DNA of 6,516 nt from Caryophanales bacterium (lineage in GTDB: Bacteria > Bacillota_I > Bacilli_A > RFN20 > CAG-826): the NCBI GenBank assembly GCA_022781015.1, contig JALEUF010000179.1, positions 1 through 6,516 of the forward strand. The letters run 5' to 3'. A program made the position numbers and the translations under genes. Positions 5,873 through 6,516 of the stretch are shown piece after piece; position 1 is the stretch's first letter, and every line of letters starts with the position of its first letter. The notes below the pieces were generated by a model, which saw only the letters and a program-made list of their open reading frames with translations, was not told the origin of the DNA and searched no databases.

Positions 5873-6516
5873 CTAATTATCTAGGGAAAATGGTGCATCA
5901 AAACTAGTCCCATCGATGCAGTCAATTTGGATGTATTTGTAATTGGTTTCCATGCCGATATGGATTTGGGTAATGCTAATTCCTTTTGCTTCATCTAGCT
6001 TAATTAGATAAAGATTATATTTCCTGTTTTGGTAATCTAAACCATCCCCACTATCTTCATAATGGAAGCAAGCCGACGCATTTCCGGTATGTAATATCCT
6101 CAATGTATCGGGGAAATTGGTATCAAAAGTATTAATAGGATTAACCACCACTAAAGAGTGGTCCCTAATAAATAGAGGGATATTCTTACTTGTATCAAAT
6201 AAATGGTAGCCTTTGCTAAATTTTTCACCAGTAAAATAGCAATAGAAAGTATCAGGGAAATAGATTGACCTTACTTTTTCTCCTGGATTCAATGAAGGCG
6301 CCAAAAGGAAACTATCCCCTAACATGATCTCGCTATTTTCGTTATAAGTATTCTCGTCATCTGGGAAATTATATACTAATGGTCTAAGCACAAGATTCCC
6401 GTTTTGGGTATGAAGGTAAAGCAAATCATATAAAGTAGGTATTAGTTCATAACGAGTCAAAACTGCTTTCCTATATCTTTCTAGATTTGGTTTAGATAGC
6501 AAATATGGTTCTTGAT
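5873..6516 (-). CDS. GH31-family glycoside hydrolase, C-terminal part (5' end beyond the window)
   Basis: GH31 enzymes are retaining alpha-glucosidases and alpha-xylosidases that release sugars from glucan or xyloglucan oligosaccharides. The last roughly 213 residues are visible. The frame is open to the right edge and reads QEPYLLSKPNLERYRKAVL, matching the common QEPW...RYxLLPYxY segment, so the TTG at 6500-6502 is internal and not a start. Further matches are RYELIPTLYDLLY, LVLRPLVYNFPDDE, MLGDSFLLAPSLNPGE and a late HYEDSGDGLDY, the usual YEDDGxS-like loop of the C-terminal beta-domain. The catalytic aspartates lie upstream outside the window, so substrate cannot be judged. No signal peptide can be seen, since the N-terminus is missing. 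It ends in TAG 85 nt before the pyrG start, with no clear terminator. It may be co-transcribed with pyrG or simply adjacent. Confidence 0.88.
   Translation of the reverse strand, partial: QEPYLLSKPNLERYRKAVLTRYELIPTLYDLLYLHTQNGNLVLRPLVYNFPDDENTYNENSEIMLGDSFLLAPSLNPGEKVRSIYFPDTFYCYFTGEKFSKGYHLFDTSKNIPLFIRDHSLVVVNPINTFDTNFPDTLRILHTGNASACFHYEDSGDGLDYQNRKYNLYLIKLDEAKGISITQIHIGMETNYKYIQIDCIDGTSFDAPFSLDN

Noticed and set aside
5838..5875. TAGACA/TGTCTA inverted repeat and small AGACA/TGTCT palindrome after the GH31 stop, considered as a terminator
   Set aside because: The palindrome has a 1-nt loop, the longer arms are only 6 bp across 26 nt, and no GC-rich stem with a U-run follows.

Overview
The window is a low-GC stretch (GC roughly in the high thirties by eye) that looks like a chromosome of an uncultured Firmicutes/Bacilli-type bacterium, perhaps related to the non-walled or gut Bacilli lineages. 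The standard genetic code is used: tryptophan is always TGG in the genes read here, and TGA is a genuine stop (end of the lipid-kinase gene), so this is not a Mycoplasma with code 4. No mobile element, CRISPR array, rRNA or tRNA was found. Apart from one unrecognised membrane protein, the genes belong to known families.

Layout. At the left edge are the first 13 codons of a minus-strand gene with a strong ribosome binding site. A very AT-rich divergent intergenic region follows. A plus-strand gene then encodes a short guanylate kinase-like protein and ends at a hairpin terminator shared with the convergent neighbour. Everything to the right is on the minus strand. In transcription order it runs: the C-terminal end of a GH31 glycoside hydrolase (cut by the window's right edge), pyrG (CTP synthase, complete), a diacylglycerol-kinase-family lipid kinase, and a 785-residue four-TM membrane protein. 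That last protein has a long cytoplasmic tail carrying six short helical repeats, a charged coiled coil and a conserved-looking C-terminal domain.

How the genes relate. CTP synthase supplies CTP, which bacteria use for CDP-activated phospholipid precursors, and the adjacent lipid kinase would act in phospholipid or diacylglycerol turnover, so a loose nucleotide/membrane-lipid theme is possible. The guanylate kinase-like gene is also in nucleotide metabolism but is separately transcribed.

Most worth a second look: (1) two genes (the guanylate kinase-like and the lipid kinase) lack a usable Shine-Dalgarno sequence and have a sigma-A-like -10 box ending 6-7 nt before the ATG, which suggests leaderless mRNAs, while the other starts in the window have strong Shine-Dalgarno sequences; (2) the repeat-bearing membrane protein; (3) divergent active-site positions in both kinases.
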